The translations under genes were made by a program, and so were the position numbers. This document shows positions 25,682 through 34,823 of a stretch of DNA of 64,000 nucleotides, piece by piece. The notes beneath the pieces are model-generated. The model was not told the DNA's origin and did not search any database. It was given only the letters and a program-made list of their open reading frames with translations. The stretch spans positions 65,116 to 129,115 of the forward strand of contig CAYSJM010000001.1 in the NCBI GenBank assembly GCA_964431385.1. The letters are read 5' to 3'. This DNA comes from UTCHB3 sp964431385 (GTDB taxonomy: Bacteria > Bacteroidota > Ignavibacteria > Ignavibacteriales > Ignavibacteriaceae). Numbering within the stretch: the first letter of the stretch is position 1; each line of letters begins with the position of its first letter.

Positions 25682-27430
25682 TTATTTTTGTGAGGGTGGA
25701 AGTGTAAAAAAGAATGTCGTTCCTCTTGAGCTGTTTCTTCGAACACTTATTGAACCGCCGTTTTGGACTACAAAATCATTGCACAGAATTAAACCCAATC
25801 CGGTTCCCTTTTCACCAAGAGTTCCTGTGGTTTTTAATGATTCATCTATTCTGAAAAGCTTTTTAATATCCTCTTCGGCAATTCCTACGCCATCATCGAT
25901 TACAGAGACCAGGATCATTTCACCCGATTTTTCAGAGGTAACCACAATATTACCTCCGGGTGCGGTAAACTTAATGGCGTTGGTAATAAGATTTCGAAGA
26001 ACGGTTTTTATCATATTCATATCAGCAAAAACCGGGAGAGAAGGTCCCACTTCAATTTCTAATTTTAAGTTCTTTAAAATTGCCTGAGAGCGATAACCCT
26101 CAACAGTCGCCATAATAAGTTCATTCACATCAAAAGATTCAGGTGCAAAAGAGATGGCACCGGCCTGCTGTCTCGACCATTCAAGCAGGTTCTCAAGTGT
26201 TTTAAAAGTGTCTTTCGCTGTCTGATTAATCTCAGTAAGCAATTTCATTTTTTCATCATCATCGAGCTCGGAATAGTCTTCAATTACAATGTCGGAGAGT
26301 CCGATAATACCAAAAAACGGATTTTTTAGATCGTGTGCAATAATGGAAAGAAGTTTGTCTTTTGCGGAATTTAACTCTTTTAATTCATTTCTGTTTTGCG
26401 TCAACACTTCTGCATTGTGCTTAAGTTCTGTCACATCTGAGATGCTAATCAATCTGCCCTGTGTGACCCCATCGCTATCGGAAATATCAATTGAAATGGC
26501 GTTGAAACACTTGGAATCGTATAAAAATTCTGTTTTAGATATTTCTGTGTTTTCACACAATTCAATCAATTCCGGGATCCCGGTCAAAATCTCGTTTACT
26601 TTTTTCCCAACCAGATTTGATTTATTTAGATGACCCATGAAAGTTTTATTTACATCGAGTATCCTTTTCTCTCCATCGATTACAATCACTCCTTCATTCA
26701 AATTATCAAAAAGAAGGTTCCTGGCAACAGGGATTAGATCGAGAAATGAATATTTAAAGATTGCTGTTGAAATCAAAATTCCGGTTACCGTAAATGCGAC
26801 CGGAGTTGGATCGATGAACCCGATAGATTCACCATAAAAGACATAAACAAAATTTATTGAAATAGGTAGAATTTGTGCAACGAGCAACAAAATGAGTTGG
26901 TTTCTGAAGACCCCGGAAAAGACCAGAATGGCTCTCACAAGATGAATAATTGAAGCAGCCACGATAGCATATGTAACCACGACTAAAATGTCAAAAAATG
27001 GACCATGACCGTAGTCTGCGGTTAATCCTGCTGCACCACTTGAAATGGTGACCGTCGGCCATAAAAGTTTGTGGTAATTATTTGTGAGAGCTGCAATAAA
27101 TGCCAGTGCAGGGAAAGCCAGGAATAGATATTTAGTCAGTTTTACCTGAAGACCTGTCGCTTGGGTAAATCTCAGAACAAAGGTGAAAAAGGCGAAAGGA
27201 ATAACAGGTATGGCAAGATAAGTAAAAACCGACCACCATGTTTTAGCTTCCGCAGTAGTGACAGCCTGCTCGAACGCACCTCCAAAAGACCAGATAGAAA
27301 TGGCTACCATCATTAAGAAAAAGTAGTTCCCTCCCCTGACCGCTGCTTTTCTCCTGTAAACTGCAATTGAGAGGACAAAAGAGAGTAAAAAAGAGATAAA
27401 AAGAAGTGCGATATAGTAGTTAAATTGCAT
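25682..27430 (-). CDS. Sensor histidine kinase with N-terminal 7TM domain and PAS
   Basis: 582 aa. Seven hydrophobic helices fill about residues 5-230 (YYIALLFISFLLSFVLS first, VAFTVTGILISTAIF last) in the pattern of the HisK_7TM N-terminal domain. A PAS domain follows (about 240-345, NLNEGVIVIDGEKRIL), then HisKA with His366 (IIAHDLKNPF) and HATPase_c (about 450-580, GEKGTGLGLILCN). No receiver gene is adjacent, so it is an orphan kinase. A hairpin AATAACGA / TCGTTATT at 25661-25686 overlaps its stop codon. The signal is unknown. It is divergent from crcB with a 76-nt gap. Confidence 0.93.
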   Translation of the reverse strand: MQFNYYIALLFISFLLSFVLSIAVYRRKAAVRGGNYFFLMMVAISIWSFGGAFEQAVTTAEAKTWWSVFTYLAIPVIPFAFFTFVLRFTQATGLQVKLTKYLFLAFPALAFIAALTNNYHKLLWPTVTISSGAAGLTADYGHGPFFDILVVVTYAIVAASIIHLVRAILVFSGVFRNQLILLLVAQILPISINFVYVFYGESIGFIDPTPVAFTVTGILISTAIFKYSFLDLIPVARNLLFDNLNEGVIVIDGEKRILDVNKTFMGHLNKSNLVGKKVNEILTGIPELIELCENTEISKTEFLYDSKCFNAISIDISDSDGVTQGRLISISDVTELKHNAEVLTQNRNELKELNSAKDKLLSIIAHDLKNPFFGIIGLSDIVIEDYSELDDDEKMKLLTEINQTAKDTFKTLENLLEWSRQQAGAISFAPESFDVNELIMATVEGYRSQAILKNLKLEIEVGPSLPVFADMNMIKTVLRNLITNAIKFTAPGGNIVVTSEKSGEMILVSVIDDGVGIAEEDIKKLFRIDESLKTTGTLGEKGTGLGLILCNDFVVQNGGSISVRRNSSRGTTFFFTLPPSQK

Positions 27431-27506
27431 ATATTTGAATTAAAATAATTCACAATCTACGAAATAGTTTTGTTTAAATTAATTACTAAATACCCCTCTT
27501 AATTAT

Positions 27507-27878
27507 ATGCAATACTTCATTGTTGCTCTCGGTTCAGCCTTGGGCGGGATACTTCGCTACTGGCTTTCAAATTTTGTTTACAATTTTCTTCCCGCTAATT
27601 TTCCTTACGGCACTATGATCGTAAATTTTGCAGGAAGTTTTGTAATTGGAGCAATAATGTTTGGATTGAACGACAGAAATTTGATCAGTCAGGAGATGCG
27701 GCTTTTCCTCACTGTTGGTTTCTGTGGTGGTTTCACAACATTTTCTACTTTTTCTCTTGAAACCATTAATTTACTTCGTAATTCTGAATATCTTCTCGCA
27801 GGTTTGAACATCGGATTATCACTCATTATCTGCCTTGCCGCTACATTTCTGGCTTTTGTAATTTTTTCACAGGAGTAG
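27507..27878 (+). CDS. crcB: Fluoride channel Fluc/CrcB
   Basis: 123 aa with four hydrophobic helices, the usual size. Signature segments are visible: GSALGGILRYWLS near the N-terminus, GTMIVNFAGSFVIG (conserved Asn of the pore) and GFCGGFTTFSTFS, which lines the fluoride pathway and binds the central sodium. It works as a dual-topology dimer exporting fluoride across the inner membrane. The DUF190 gene follows after 4 nt. I looked for a fluoride (crcB) riboswitch in the 76-nt upstream gap and saw none. Confidence 0.95.
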   Translation: MQYFIVALGSALGGILRYWLSNFVYNFLPANFPYGTMIVNFAGSFVIGAIMFGLNDRNLISQEMRLFLTVGFCGGFTTFSTFSLETINLLRNSEYLLAGLNIGLSLIICLAATFLAFVIFSQE

Positions 27879-27882
27879 TAAA

Positions 27883-28230
27883 ATGGTACTTCCAAAAGAA
27901 GCCAAATTGTTAAGAATTTTTGTCGGAGAGTCCGATAAGATCAATTTGATTCCATTGTATGAGAAAATTGTTTTAATGGCGAGGGAAGAAGGGCTCGCAG
28001 GGGCAACAGTCTTTAAAGGGATTATGGGATTTGGCGGCAGAAGCAGAATTCACACCACCAAAATTCTCAGGCTGTCTGAAGACCTTCCTTTGATAATTGA
28101 GATTGTTGATCAGAACGATAAAATCGAAAAATTCCTCCCAATAATTGATGACTTATTCACCCGAGCAAAATGTGGCGGGCTAATTACAATTGAAAGGGCG
28201 GGAGTAATTAAATACACAGCAGGTGAATAA
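27883..28230 (+). CDS. DUF190 protein, crcB partner
   Basis: 115 aa. It matches the DUF190 family: KLLRIFVGESDK at the start, a helix with AREEGLAGATVFKGIMGFG, then IEIVDQNDKIEKFLP and AKCGGLITIERAGVI. The fold is a small ferredoxin-like alpha/beta domain resembling PII proteins, and it has no signal peptide. The family is commonly encoded next to crcB, and the 4-nt gap here implies one mRNA. A regulatory or accessory role in fluoride tolerance is inferred; no biochemical function is established to my knowledge. Confidence 0.92.
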   Translation: MVLPKEAKLLRIFVGESDKINLIPLYEKIVLMAREEGLAGATVFKGIMGFGGRSRIHTTKILRLSEDLPLIIEIVDQNDKIEKFLPIIDDLFTRAKCGGLITIERAGVIKYTAGE

Positions 28231-28294
28231 CTCTAACAACATTGTATATTTTTCAAGTTACTAATTTCATGACAAGCCAACGGAACTGTACCCT

Positions 28295-30523
28295 ATGAAA
28301 CGCCCCGGAAGTATCTCATTATACCTGATTATATTCTTCCTTTTTAGTCTTCCTCTTAAATCACAGAATATTGTTATCGAAAAGAAGATTGATTCACTTC
28401 TTTTAATAATGACGCTCGAAGAAAAAGCCGGTCAGCTACACCAAGTCAGTCTTAGCTGGAGCACAGGACCAGCCTCACCTGAAACAAATAAGCTCGATGA
28501 TATCAAAACCGGAAGAATGGGGGCTATCCTCAATATTCTTGGAGCAAAAAAAATCCGTGCACTACAAGAACTTGCTATGCAGTCACGATTAAAAATTCCC
28601 CTGTTATTTGGACTTGATGTAATTCATGGCTATAAAACCACTTTCCCTATCCCTTTGGCTGAGTCGATGAGTTGGGACCTTAAAGCGATTGAAAATGCTG
28701 CGAGAGTTGCTGCGTACGAAGCTGCTTCGAGTGGAATTAACTGGACATTCGCCCCGATGGTTGATATTGCCCGCGACCCAAGATGGGGAAGAATTATGGA
28801 AGGTGCCGGAGAAGATACTTACCTCGGTTCTCTTATTGCCGCAGCAAGAGTGATTGGTTTTCAGGGGAAAGGGATGGGAAGTCTGGATGCTGTAATGGCG
28901 TGTGTAAAACATTTCGCTGCATACGGTGCCGCTGTCGGAGGTCGTGACTACAATTCCGTTGATATGAGCGAAAGAACTCTTAGGCAGACTTATCTTCCAC
29001 CATTCAAAGCTGCAGTTGATGCCGGGGCTGCAACTTTTATGAACAGCTTCAACGACCTGAACGGAATACCGGCTACCGGAAGCTCATTTCTCCTCAGAAA
29101 AATTTTAAAGGGTGAATGGGGTTTTACCGGATTTGTAGTAAGTGATTGGAATTCAATAGGTGAAATGATTCCACACGGTTATGCATTAGATAAATATGAC
29201 GCTGCAAAAAAAGCGAGTATTGCCGGAACAGACATGGACATGGAGACCTATTCTTACAGAGACCATCTTGCTGAGCTTGTAAAAAAAGGTGAAGTGCCAC
29301 TTTCTGTGTTGGATGAGGCAGTTCGAAGAGTATTAAGAAAGAAATTTGAACTCGGTCTATTCGAGGATCCATATCGATTTACAGATGAAGGAAGAGAAGT
29401 GGCAGCACTTGCAAATCCTGAGAACAGGGCTTCAGCGAGAGATATGGCGAAAAAAAGTATTGTACTTCTTAAAAATGAAGGTGGGGTACTCCCTCTGTCA
29501 AAAGCAAAAAAAGTTGCATTGATTGGTCCCCTCGCTAAATCTGAAACTGATATGCTGGGTGGATGGTCAATCGGGTGGGAAGACAATAGTGATGTAGTAT
29601 CACAATTTGAAGGGCTCGAAAACTTTCTTGGTAAAGGGAATTTATTATACGCCAAAGGTTGTGAAGTAAAATCGACGGATAAAAGTGGATTTAAAGAAGC
29701 TATTGAGACTGCAAAAAAAGCCGATGTCATCATTTTAACTCTCGGGGAAAGTCGTGATATGAGTGGAGAAGCTCAGAGCCGGTCAGATATTACGATTCCC
29801 GGTGTGCAGGAAGAGCTGGCTACTGAGATATTTTCGCTTGGGAAACCGGTTGTAGTTTTGATAAATGCAGGAAGACCTTTGGTTTTTGATCAGTTGGCAA
29901 AAAGAGCCAATGCAATTCTCTACACATGGTTTTTGGGAAGTGAAGCAGGAAATGCAATTGCAGATGTGCTTTATGGTGCTTATAATCCTTCGGCAAAACT
30001 AACTGTTTCTTTCCCCAGAAGTGTTGGTCAGGTGCCAATTTACTATGACCACTTTAATACCGGAAGACCATCGATGACTGATGTTCCATCGAAGGACTAC
30101 CGCACCGGCTACACCGACTTAAAACAAAGCCCTGAATATCCTTTTGGTTATGGTTTAAGCTACACTTCCTTTAAGTATGATGGTCTTAACACAAAAAGTG
30201 TCTCTATAAATCATAATGAAAAAGTTGAATTTTCATTCATGGTTACTAATTCAGGTGATAGAGCCGGCGAGGAAATTGTTCAACTATACATCCGTGATAG
30301 AGTCGCTTCTCTTGTGAGACCTGTAAAGGAATTAAAAGATTTTGTAAAAATTAACCTGAACCCCGGCGAAACCAAGCAGGTAACTTTTGTTATCGACAGG
30401 GAAAAGTTATCATTTTACAACGAAAAACTCGAATGGTTAGCCGAACCCGGGATGTTCGATATTATGATTGGGGCTTCCTCAGCGGATATAAGACTATCTG
30501 CAGAGTTGAAACTGGTTCAATAA
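28295..30523 (+). CDS. bglX: Glycoside hydrolase family 3 beta-glucosidase, secreted
   Basis: 742 aa. Signal peptide 1-23 (LIIFFLFSLPLKSQ). The GH3 N-terminal TIM barrel (about 30-345) carries DPRWGR, the KHFAAYGA segment and the nucleophile Asp284 in FVVSDWNS. The GH3 C-terminal alpha/beta sandwich (about 380-600) contains LGESRDMSGEAQSRSDI, which supplies the likely acid/base Glu. A fibronectin III-like domain closes the protein (about 660-735). Order and length fit periplasmic BglX, which removes terminal beta-linked glucose from oligosaccharides. A secreted serine hydrolase follows after 64 nt on the same strand. Confidence 0.94.
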   Translation: MKRPGSISLYLIIFFLFSLPLKSQNIVIEKKIDSLLLIMTLEEKAGQLHQVSLSWSTGPASPETNKLDDIKTGRMGAILNILGAKKIRALQELAMQSRLKIPLLFGLDVIHGYKTTFPIPLAESMSWDLKAIENAARVAAYEAASSGINWTFAPMVDIARDPRWGRIMEGAGEDTYLGSLIAAARVIGFQGKGMGSLDAVMACVKHFAAYGAAVGGRDYNSVDMSERTLRQTYLPPFKAAVDAGAATFMNSFNDLNGIPATGSSFLLRKILKGEWGFTGFVVSDWNSIGEMIPHGYALDKYDAAKKASIAGTDMDMETYSYRDHLAELVKKGEVPLSVLDEAVRRVLRKKFELGLFEDPYRFTDEGREVAALANPENRASARDMAKKSIVLLKNEGGVLPLSKAKKVALIGPLAKSETDMLGGWSIGWEDNSDVVSQFEGLENFLGKGNLLYAKGCEVKSTDKSGFKEAIETAKKADVIILTLGESRDMSGEAQSRSDITIPGVQEELATEIFSLGKPVVVLINAGRPLVFDQLAKRANAILYTWFLGSEAGNAIADVLYGAYNPSAKLTVSFPRSVGQVPIYYDHFNTGRPSMTDVPSKDYRTGYTDLKQSPEYPFGYGLSYTSFKYDGLNTKSVSINHNEKVEFSFMVTNSGDRAGEEIVQLYIRDRVASLVRPVKELKDFVKINLNPGETKQVTFVIDREKLSFYNEKLEWLAEPGMFDIMIGASSADIRLSAELKLVQ

Positions 30524-30587
30524 ACAACAGTTTTTAAACCTCTCTTTTTTGAACCATGTCTATGAGTCAGAAAAAACAGGAATAACT

Positions 30588-31913
30588 TTGCGAATTTTAA
30601 TTTTTTTTCAGATTCTGTTGCTTGGGTTTGCTCAAGCACAGAATCTCTATTTCCCGCCCCTTGCTGGAAGTGAATGGGAGACTGTCTCGCCTGCCACTCT
30701 TGGTTGGGATATTACAAAAATCGACTCTCTGTACTCCTTTCTCTCATCCACCAATACTAAAGCATTTTTGGTACTGAAAGATGGAAAGATTGCTATAGAG
30801 AAATATTTTGACTCATTTACTAAAGACAGTATGTGGTACTGGGCATCTGCCGGAAAATCACTCACTGCTGTTCTGGTTGGAATAGCTGAACAGGAAGGGA
30901 AAATTAGTTTATCCGACTCAACTTCCAAATACCTCTCACCAGGTTGGACTTCTCTCTCAACTTCTCAAGAAGGCAAGATAAAGATCATTCACCAGTTGAC
31001 AATGACAACGGGACTCGATGACGGTGTATCTGACCCTTACTGTACTCTCCCCACATGTCTCACATTTAAATCTGAACCGGGCACCCGTTGGGCATATCAT
31101 AACGCTCCCTATACTCTCCTTGACAATGTAATCGAAAGTGCGACAGGGCTAAGTATGAACCTGTTTTTTCAACAAAAACTCCGTCCTGTTACAGGAATGA
31201 ACGGACTTTATCTGAGAAATGGTTACAATAATGTTTTCTATAGCAGTGCAAGAAGCATGGCACGATTTGGTCTGTTGATGTTGAATAAGGGGACATGGAA
31301 CTCGTCAACTATAATTTCAGACACCTCTTATTTCAGAAAGATGGTAAATACATCACAAAGCTACAATTTATCATACGGATATCTTTGGTGGCTAAATGGG
31401 AAAGAATCTTTTATGCTGCCACAGTCTCAGTTTGTTTTTCCGGGTAATTTTGCTCCCGATGCTCCTCAAGACATGATTGCAGCAATCGGGAAAAACGGAC
31501 AAATTGTAAATGTTGTACCAAGGGATAAACTTGTGGTGATAAGAATGGGAGAGGCTCCCGGATCGGGAGTTGAAGTACCCACCTTCTATAACAACGATAT
31601 TTGGAAGAGGCTCAAATTGGTGGTAACTCCTGCCACAGGTTTAAAAGAAACTTCTTCTTCAAAAAGTAAGGAATTCGGAATTTACCCTGTTCCGGCAGAT
31701 AATAAACTTTTCATCAGGGGATTGAGTGGATCCACAGAACCCGCGAATGTCTGTATCTATTCTATGAATGGTGAGAAAGTCCTTCAGTCATTTTCAACCG
31801 GTTCCCTTGACATTTCTGCCCTGACAAATGGAATTTATTTCGGAGTGATTGTCTCCGGCAAAGTTACAACAACATTTAAGTTTGTAAAAACCTCAGAACA
31901 GCACATAGAATGA
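30588..31913 (+). CDS. Secreted beta-lactamase-fold serine hydrolase with T9SS sorting domain
   Basis: 441 aa from a TTG at 30588, chosen because AGGA lies 6 nt upstream and it gives a clean signal peptide (MRILIFFQILLLGFAQAQ). An upstream TTG at 30549 would add 13 charged residues. The body is CubicO/class C-like: Ser87-x2-Lys90 in SAGKS is the nucleophile and base, and YHN is the tyrosine motif. The C-terminal about 75 residues form a T9SS-type domain (FGIYPVPADNKLFI, DISALTNGIYFGVI). Such enzymes act as esterases or peptidases, not necessarily beta-lactamases. The end overlaps the convergent DUF6790-like gene by 21 nt. Confidence 0.88.
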   Translation: MRILIFFQILLLGFAQAQNLYFPPLAGSEWETVSPATLGWDITKIDSLYSFLSSTNTKAFLVLKDGKIAIEKYFDSFTKDSMWYWASAGKSLTAVLVGIAEQEGKISLSDSTSKYLSPGWTSLSTSQEGKIKIIHQLTMTTGLDDGVSDPYCTLPTCLTFKSEPGTRWAYHNAPYTLLDNVIESATGLSMNLFFQQKLRPVTGMNGLYLRNGYNNVFYSSARSMARFGLLMLNKGTWNSSTIISDTSYFRKMVNTSQSYNLSYGYLWWLNGKESFMLPQSQFVFPGNFAPDAPQDMIAAIGKNGQIVNVVPRDKLVVIRMGEAPGSGVEVPTFYNNDIWKRLKLVVTPATGLKETSSSKSKEFGIYPVPADNKLFIRGLSGSTEPANVCIYSMNGEKVLQSFSTGSLDISALTNGIYFGVIVSGKVTTTFKFVKTSEQHIE

Positions 31914-32363
31914 GAAATATGACATCATTATTGCATAAAGAAGTGTAGCAATCGAAGATCGAAAAAGTCGTGCAAATGATTTTTTTTCATCGGTAAAGTA
32001 TTTGTAACCATGCAAAATGCCTGCTTGAATCAGATATAGGGCATAACCAAGGATGACTAATGCTTGTGGAACGATGCCCCGGTCAGGGAATACTGACAGG
32101 ATTGCGATCACTGCAAATGCTAAATTTGCAAACCCCACTTCATACATCCAATCGGGTCTGTCGGTTTCCCAACCCAGTCTCTCAGCATCAGACTTGTGAA
32201 AAATGACATGACGAACAAAGGCAAGTACCCCCACTACTCCTACAGTTGATAGTGTAACTATTTTTACGGCAAGTGCTATATCATTGGAAGTTAAAAAGTA
32301 AAATCCGAAAAAGATGCCCGTTGAGCCGACAAAAATACCGCTGATTGCTAAAAATTTCGCCAT
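31893..32363 (-). CDS. DUF6790-like four-helix membrane protein
   Basis: 156 aa with four hydrophobic segments (about 5-25, 35-55, 78-95, 105-125) and a final helix. The segment FHKSDAERLGWETDRPDWM followed by EVGFANLAFAVIAIL matches the DUF6790 membrane family as I remember it. No catalytic residues are apparent. It is the last gene of a leftward series of two kinases and small membrane proteins. Function unknown. Confidence 0.75.
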   Translation of the reverse strand: MAKFLAISGIFVGSTGIFFGFYFLTSNDIALAVKIVTLSTVGVVGVLAFVRHVIFHKSDAERLGWETDRPDWMYEVGFANLAFAVIAILSVFPDRGIVPQALVILGYALYLIQAGILHGYKYFTDEKKSFARLFRSSIATLLYAIMMSYFSFYVLF

Positions 32364-32424
32364 TATTAGTCGCCCGGATTAATGATTGAAGTTGCCAAAT
32401 TCTTCACCATAACACGATGACCGA

Positions 32425-34716
32425 TTATTTGGATTCATAATGAGGCATTGAGAACCAGAAAGTTGCACCATTATCAACCTCTCCTTCTGCCCCGACCATT
32501 CCACCATGTTTCATTACAATCCTTTGTACAATTGCGAGACCTACACCGGTGCCTTCAAATTGATTCATTCCGTGTAATCGTTGGAACACACCAAACAGCT
32601 TGTCTTTGTACTTCATATCAAAACCGGCTCCATTATCTGTAACCGAATATATAGTTCGATTTCCTTCAACTTTGCAACTAAAAAATATTTGAGGTTTTTC
32701 GATTTTTGAAGAAAATTTTACGGCATTGGAAAGCAGATTGTAAACCACTTGATGAATCATGGTTACATCTCCCGAACATTTTTCCAGAGCCCCTAATTTA
32801 AAATCTATCTTTTCACGATCGGACGGAGTTGTAACTTCTGAATAAATTGACTCAACCAACGAGTTCATATCGATAGGTGATAAAAGGATATCTTTCCTTG
32901 CAAGCCTCGAAAAGCTTAAAAGGTCATCGATAAGTTGCCCCATTTTAGTCGAATTTTGTTTAATTATTGAGCAAAGTCTCCTCCCCTCATCATCCAGTCT
33001 GTCCCCATAATCCTCTTCGAGCATGGCAGTAAATCCATTTACGGCACGAAGTGGTGCCCTCAAATCGTGAGAAACCGAATAGCTAAAAGCCTCCAGTTCT
33101 TTATTGGCTGCTAAAAGTTGTTCAGTTCGCTCTTCAACACGATGTTCAAGTTCTGCATTCAATCTGACAAGCTCTTCTCGTGTTCGTTTCTTTTCGGTTA
33201 TGTCGGAAAGAATAATTTGAATGGCTGGCATTTTATTAAAAGAAACGGGTGTTTCGATTATCTCCACATCAACATTAGTTCCATCAAGTTTTACGAAAAC
33301 AACTTCAATCGGGTACTCTTCTGAAGAACCTGCTAAAAGTCTATAAGATCTTTCAGCTGATTGACTCCTGAAATCAGGATGGATAAACCCTTCTGTTTCT
33401 TTTCCAAGTAATTGGTAATAAGAATCGGCACCCAAAAGGTGAAGTGCTGCGGGATTCAAATAAACTATATTTCCCCACTGTTGAACGATAATACCAACGG
33501 GTGCAACACCCAGAATGTTTTTATAACGCTCTTCACTCTCTTTTAATGCGAGACCGGCGAGTACCTCTTCCGTCACATCAACAATTGTTGAAATCATAAG
33601 GTTTGATTCAAATAGAGGAATGTTTGATGCTGTTATGTATCTTAAGACCTCACCCTCTCTTGTAATCGGGATGCTATCCCAGCGCATCTGAAGAGGGTCT
33701 CCGGTAGAAATATCTTGCAAAACTTTACTTTTCATTATTTCTCTGAATTCAGGATCCTCGTAAACTGCTTCCCAAAATGTGTCGGGATCAGCTAATTCTT
33801 CCCTCGTAGTGCAATAATACTTTGGGAACAGGTCGTTCATGTAGAGAAATTTTACTTCAGGAAAAACTGAATTTACTGCGAGACCCACGGGTATGTTTTC
33901 CATAATAAGTCTGGAAAATTGCTCTTTCTCCTTAATCTCAGATTCGGCTACTTTTAACTGAGTGATATCACTAATGATACCAAAATAACCAGAGACTTCA
34001 CCATCCTCATTAAAAACAAATTTTGATTTGGAGAGAATCCAAAAAAGTGAGCCATCTTTTTTGATGGCATTTAATTCTGTTGCCCATAATTTATCACCGG
34101 TTGCTTTTCCTGAATTGTATAAATTTTGTTGTTCCGATTCAACTTCTTTTAAAATTTGAATCGAATCCGGAGTAAGAACCTTGGTTACAGGGAGATTTAT
34201 GAACTCTTCAATCGTGTAACCAAAAATCCTTGTGACGGAAGGACTGATAAAAGTGGTCTTTTTTTCGAGATCCTGAGTCCAGATTATTTCTGAAATATTC
34301 TCAGTTATTCTTCGGTGTTTAAGTTCACTTTCTTGAAGGCGTTTTTCGGCTTTTTTCTGCTCAGTAATTTCCTGGAAAAAAATTGAAATTCCATTCGCAG
34401 AAGGGTAAATCCTGTTAGCAAACCATCTGTCCCAAGGTTCAAAGTATTCCTCAATAATAATGGCTTTTTGCGTTTCAAGTGCTTTTACATAAGCATTTGC
34501 AAACTTGGTCCCTTTAGCCTCAGGATACTCGACCCAATAGTTTTTTCCGAGTAGATATTTTGGTTCCCGACCAAGCATTTTACTCGCATGATCGTTCACA
34601 TAGATGTAGTTGAATTGATTATCGAAAGCAACTACACCATCACTAATACGCTCAAGCAGGTCCTCGAGCATTTCCACTCTTTTTTCGGCTTCTGATACAG
34701 GATTTTCGGTTGACAT
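32425..34716 (-). CDS. Multi-PAS sensor histidine kinase
   Basis: 763 aa, soluble, without transmembrane segments. About four PAS domains fill 15-520: RISDGVVAFDNQFNYIYVN, ITENISEIIWTQD, LIMENIPVGLAVNS and ILGVAPVGIIVQQ. A coiled coil (RVEERTEQLLAANKELEAF) leads to HisKA with His550 (SVSHDLRAPLRAVNGF), and HATPase_c follows (about 640-760, GTGVGLAIVQRIV). The HisKA/HATPase part is of the phytochrome-like class. It is orphan, with no response regulator adjacent. A second soluble kinase lies 107 nt upstream on the same strand. Redox, light or ligand sensing cannot be distinguished. Confidence 0.94.
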   Translation of the reverse strand: MSTENPVSEAEKRVEMLEDLLERISDGVVAFDNQFNYIYVNDHASKMLGREPKYLLGKNYWVEYPEAKGTKFANAYVKALETQKAIIIEEYFEPWDRWFANRIYPSANGISIFFQEITEQKKAEKRLQESELKHRRITENISEIIWTQDLEKKTTFISPSVTRIFGYTIEEFINLPVTKVLTPDSIQILKEVESEQQNLYNSGKATGDKLWATELNAIKKDGSLFWILSKSKFVFNEDGEVSGYFGIISDITQLKVAESEIKEKEQFSRLIMENIPVGLAVNSVFPEVKFLYMNDLFPKYYCTTREELADPDTFWEAVYEDPEFREIMKSKVLQDISTGDPLQMRWDSIPITREGEVLRYITASNIPLFESNLMISTIVDVTEEVLAGLALKESEERYKNILGVAPVGIIVQQWGNIVYLNPAALHLLGADSYYQLLGKETEGFIHPDFRSQSAERSYRLLAGSSEEYPIEVVFVKLDGTNVDVEIIETPVSFNKMPAIQIILSDITEKKRTREELVRLNAELEHRVEERTEQLLAANKELEAFSYSVSHDLRAPLRAVNGFTAMLEEDYGDRLDDEGRRLCSIIKQNSTKMGQLIDDLLSFSRLARKDILLSPIDMNSLVESIYSEVTTPSDREKIDFKLGALEKCSGDVTMIHQVVYNLLSNAVKFSSKIEKPQIFFSCKVEGNRTIYSVTDNGAGFDMKYKDKLFGVFQRLHGMNQFEGTGVGLAIVQRIVMKHGGMVGAEGEVDNGATFWFSMPHYESK

Positions 34717-34823
34717 AGGGTTTCTCTTTGTTCAGAATATTCTTTTGATACATCGTTAAATTATTCATAAATATCAGAAGAACAATGTTTTCCCAAATTT
34801 TAATTGATTTCTTTAAATAATAA

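Noticed and set aside
25647..26087. Rightward frame of 146 codons opposite the 7TM kinase
   Set aside because: Shadow of the HATPase domain on the other strand; no motif or ribosome site.
27431..27506. Fluoride riboswitch ahead of crcB
   Set aside because: Too short and without the conserved pseudoknot sequence; reported only as absence.
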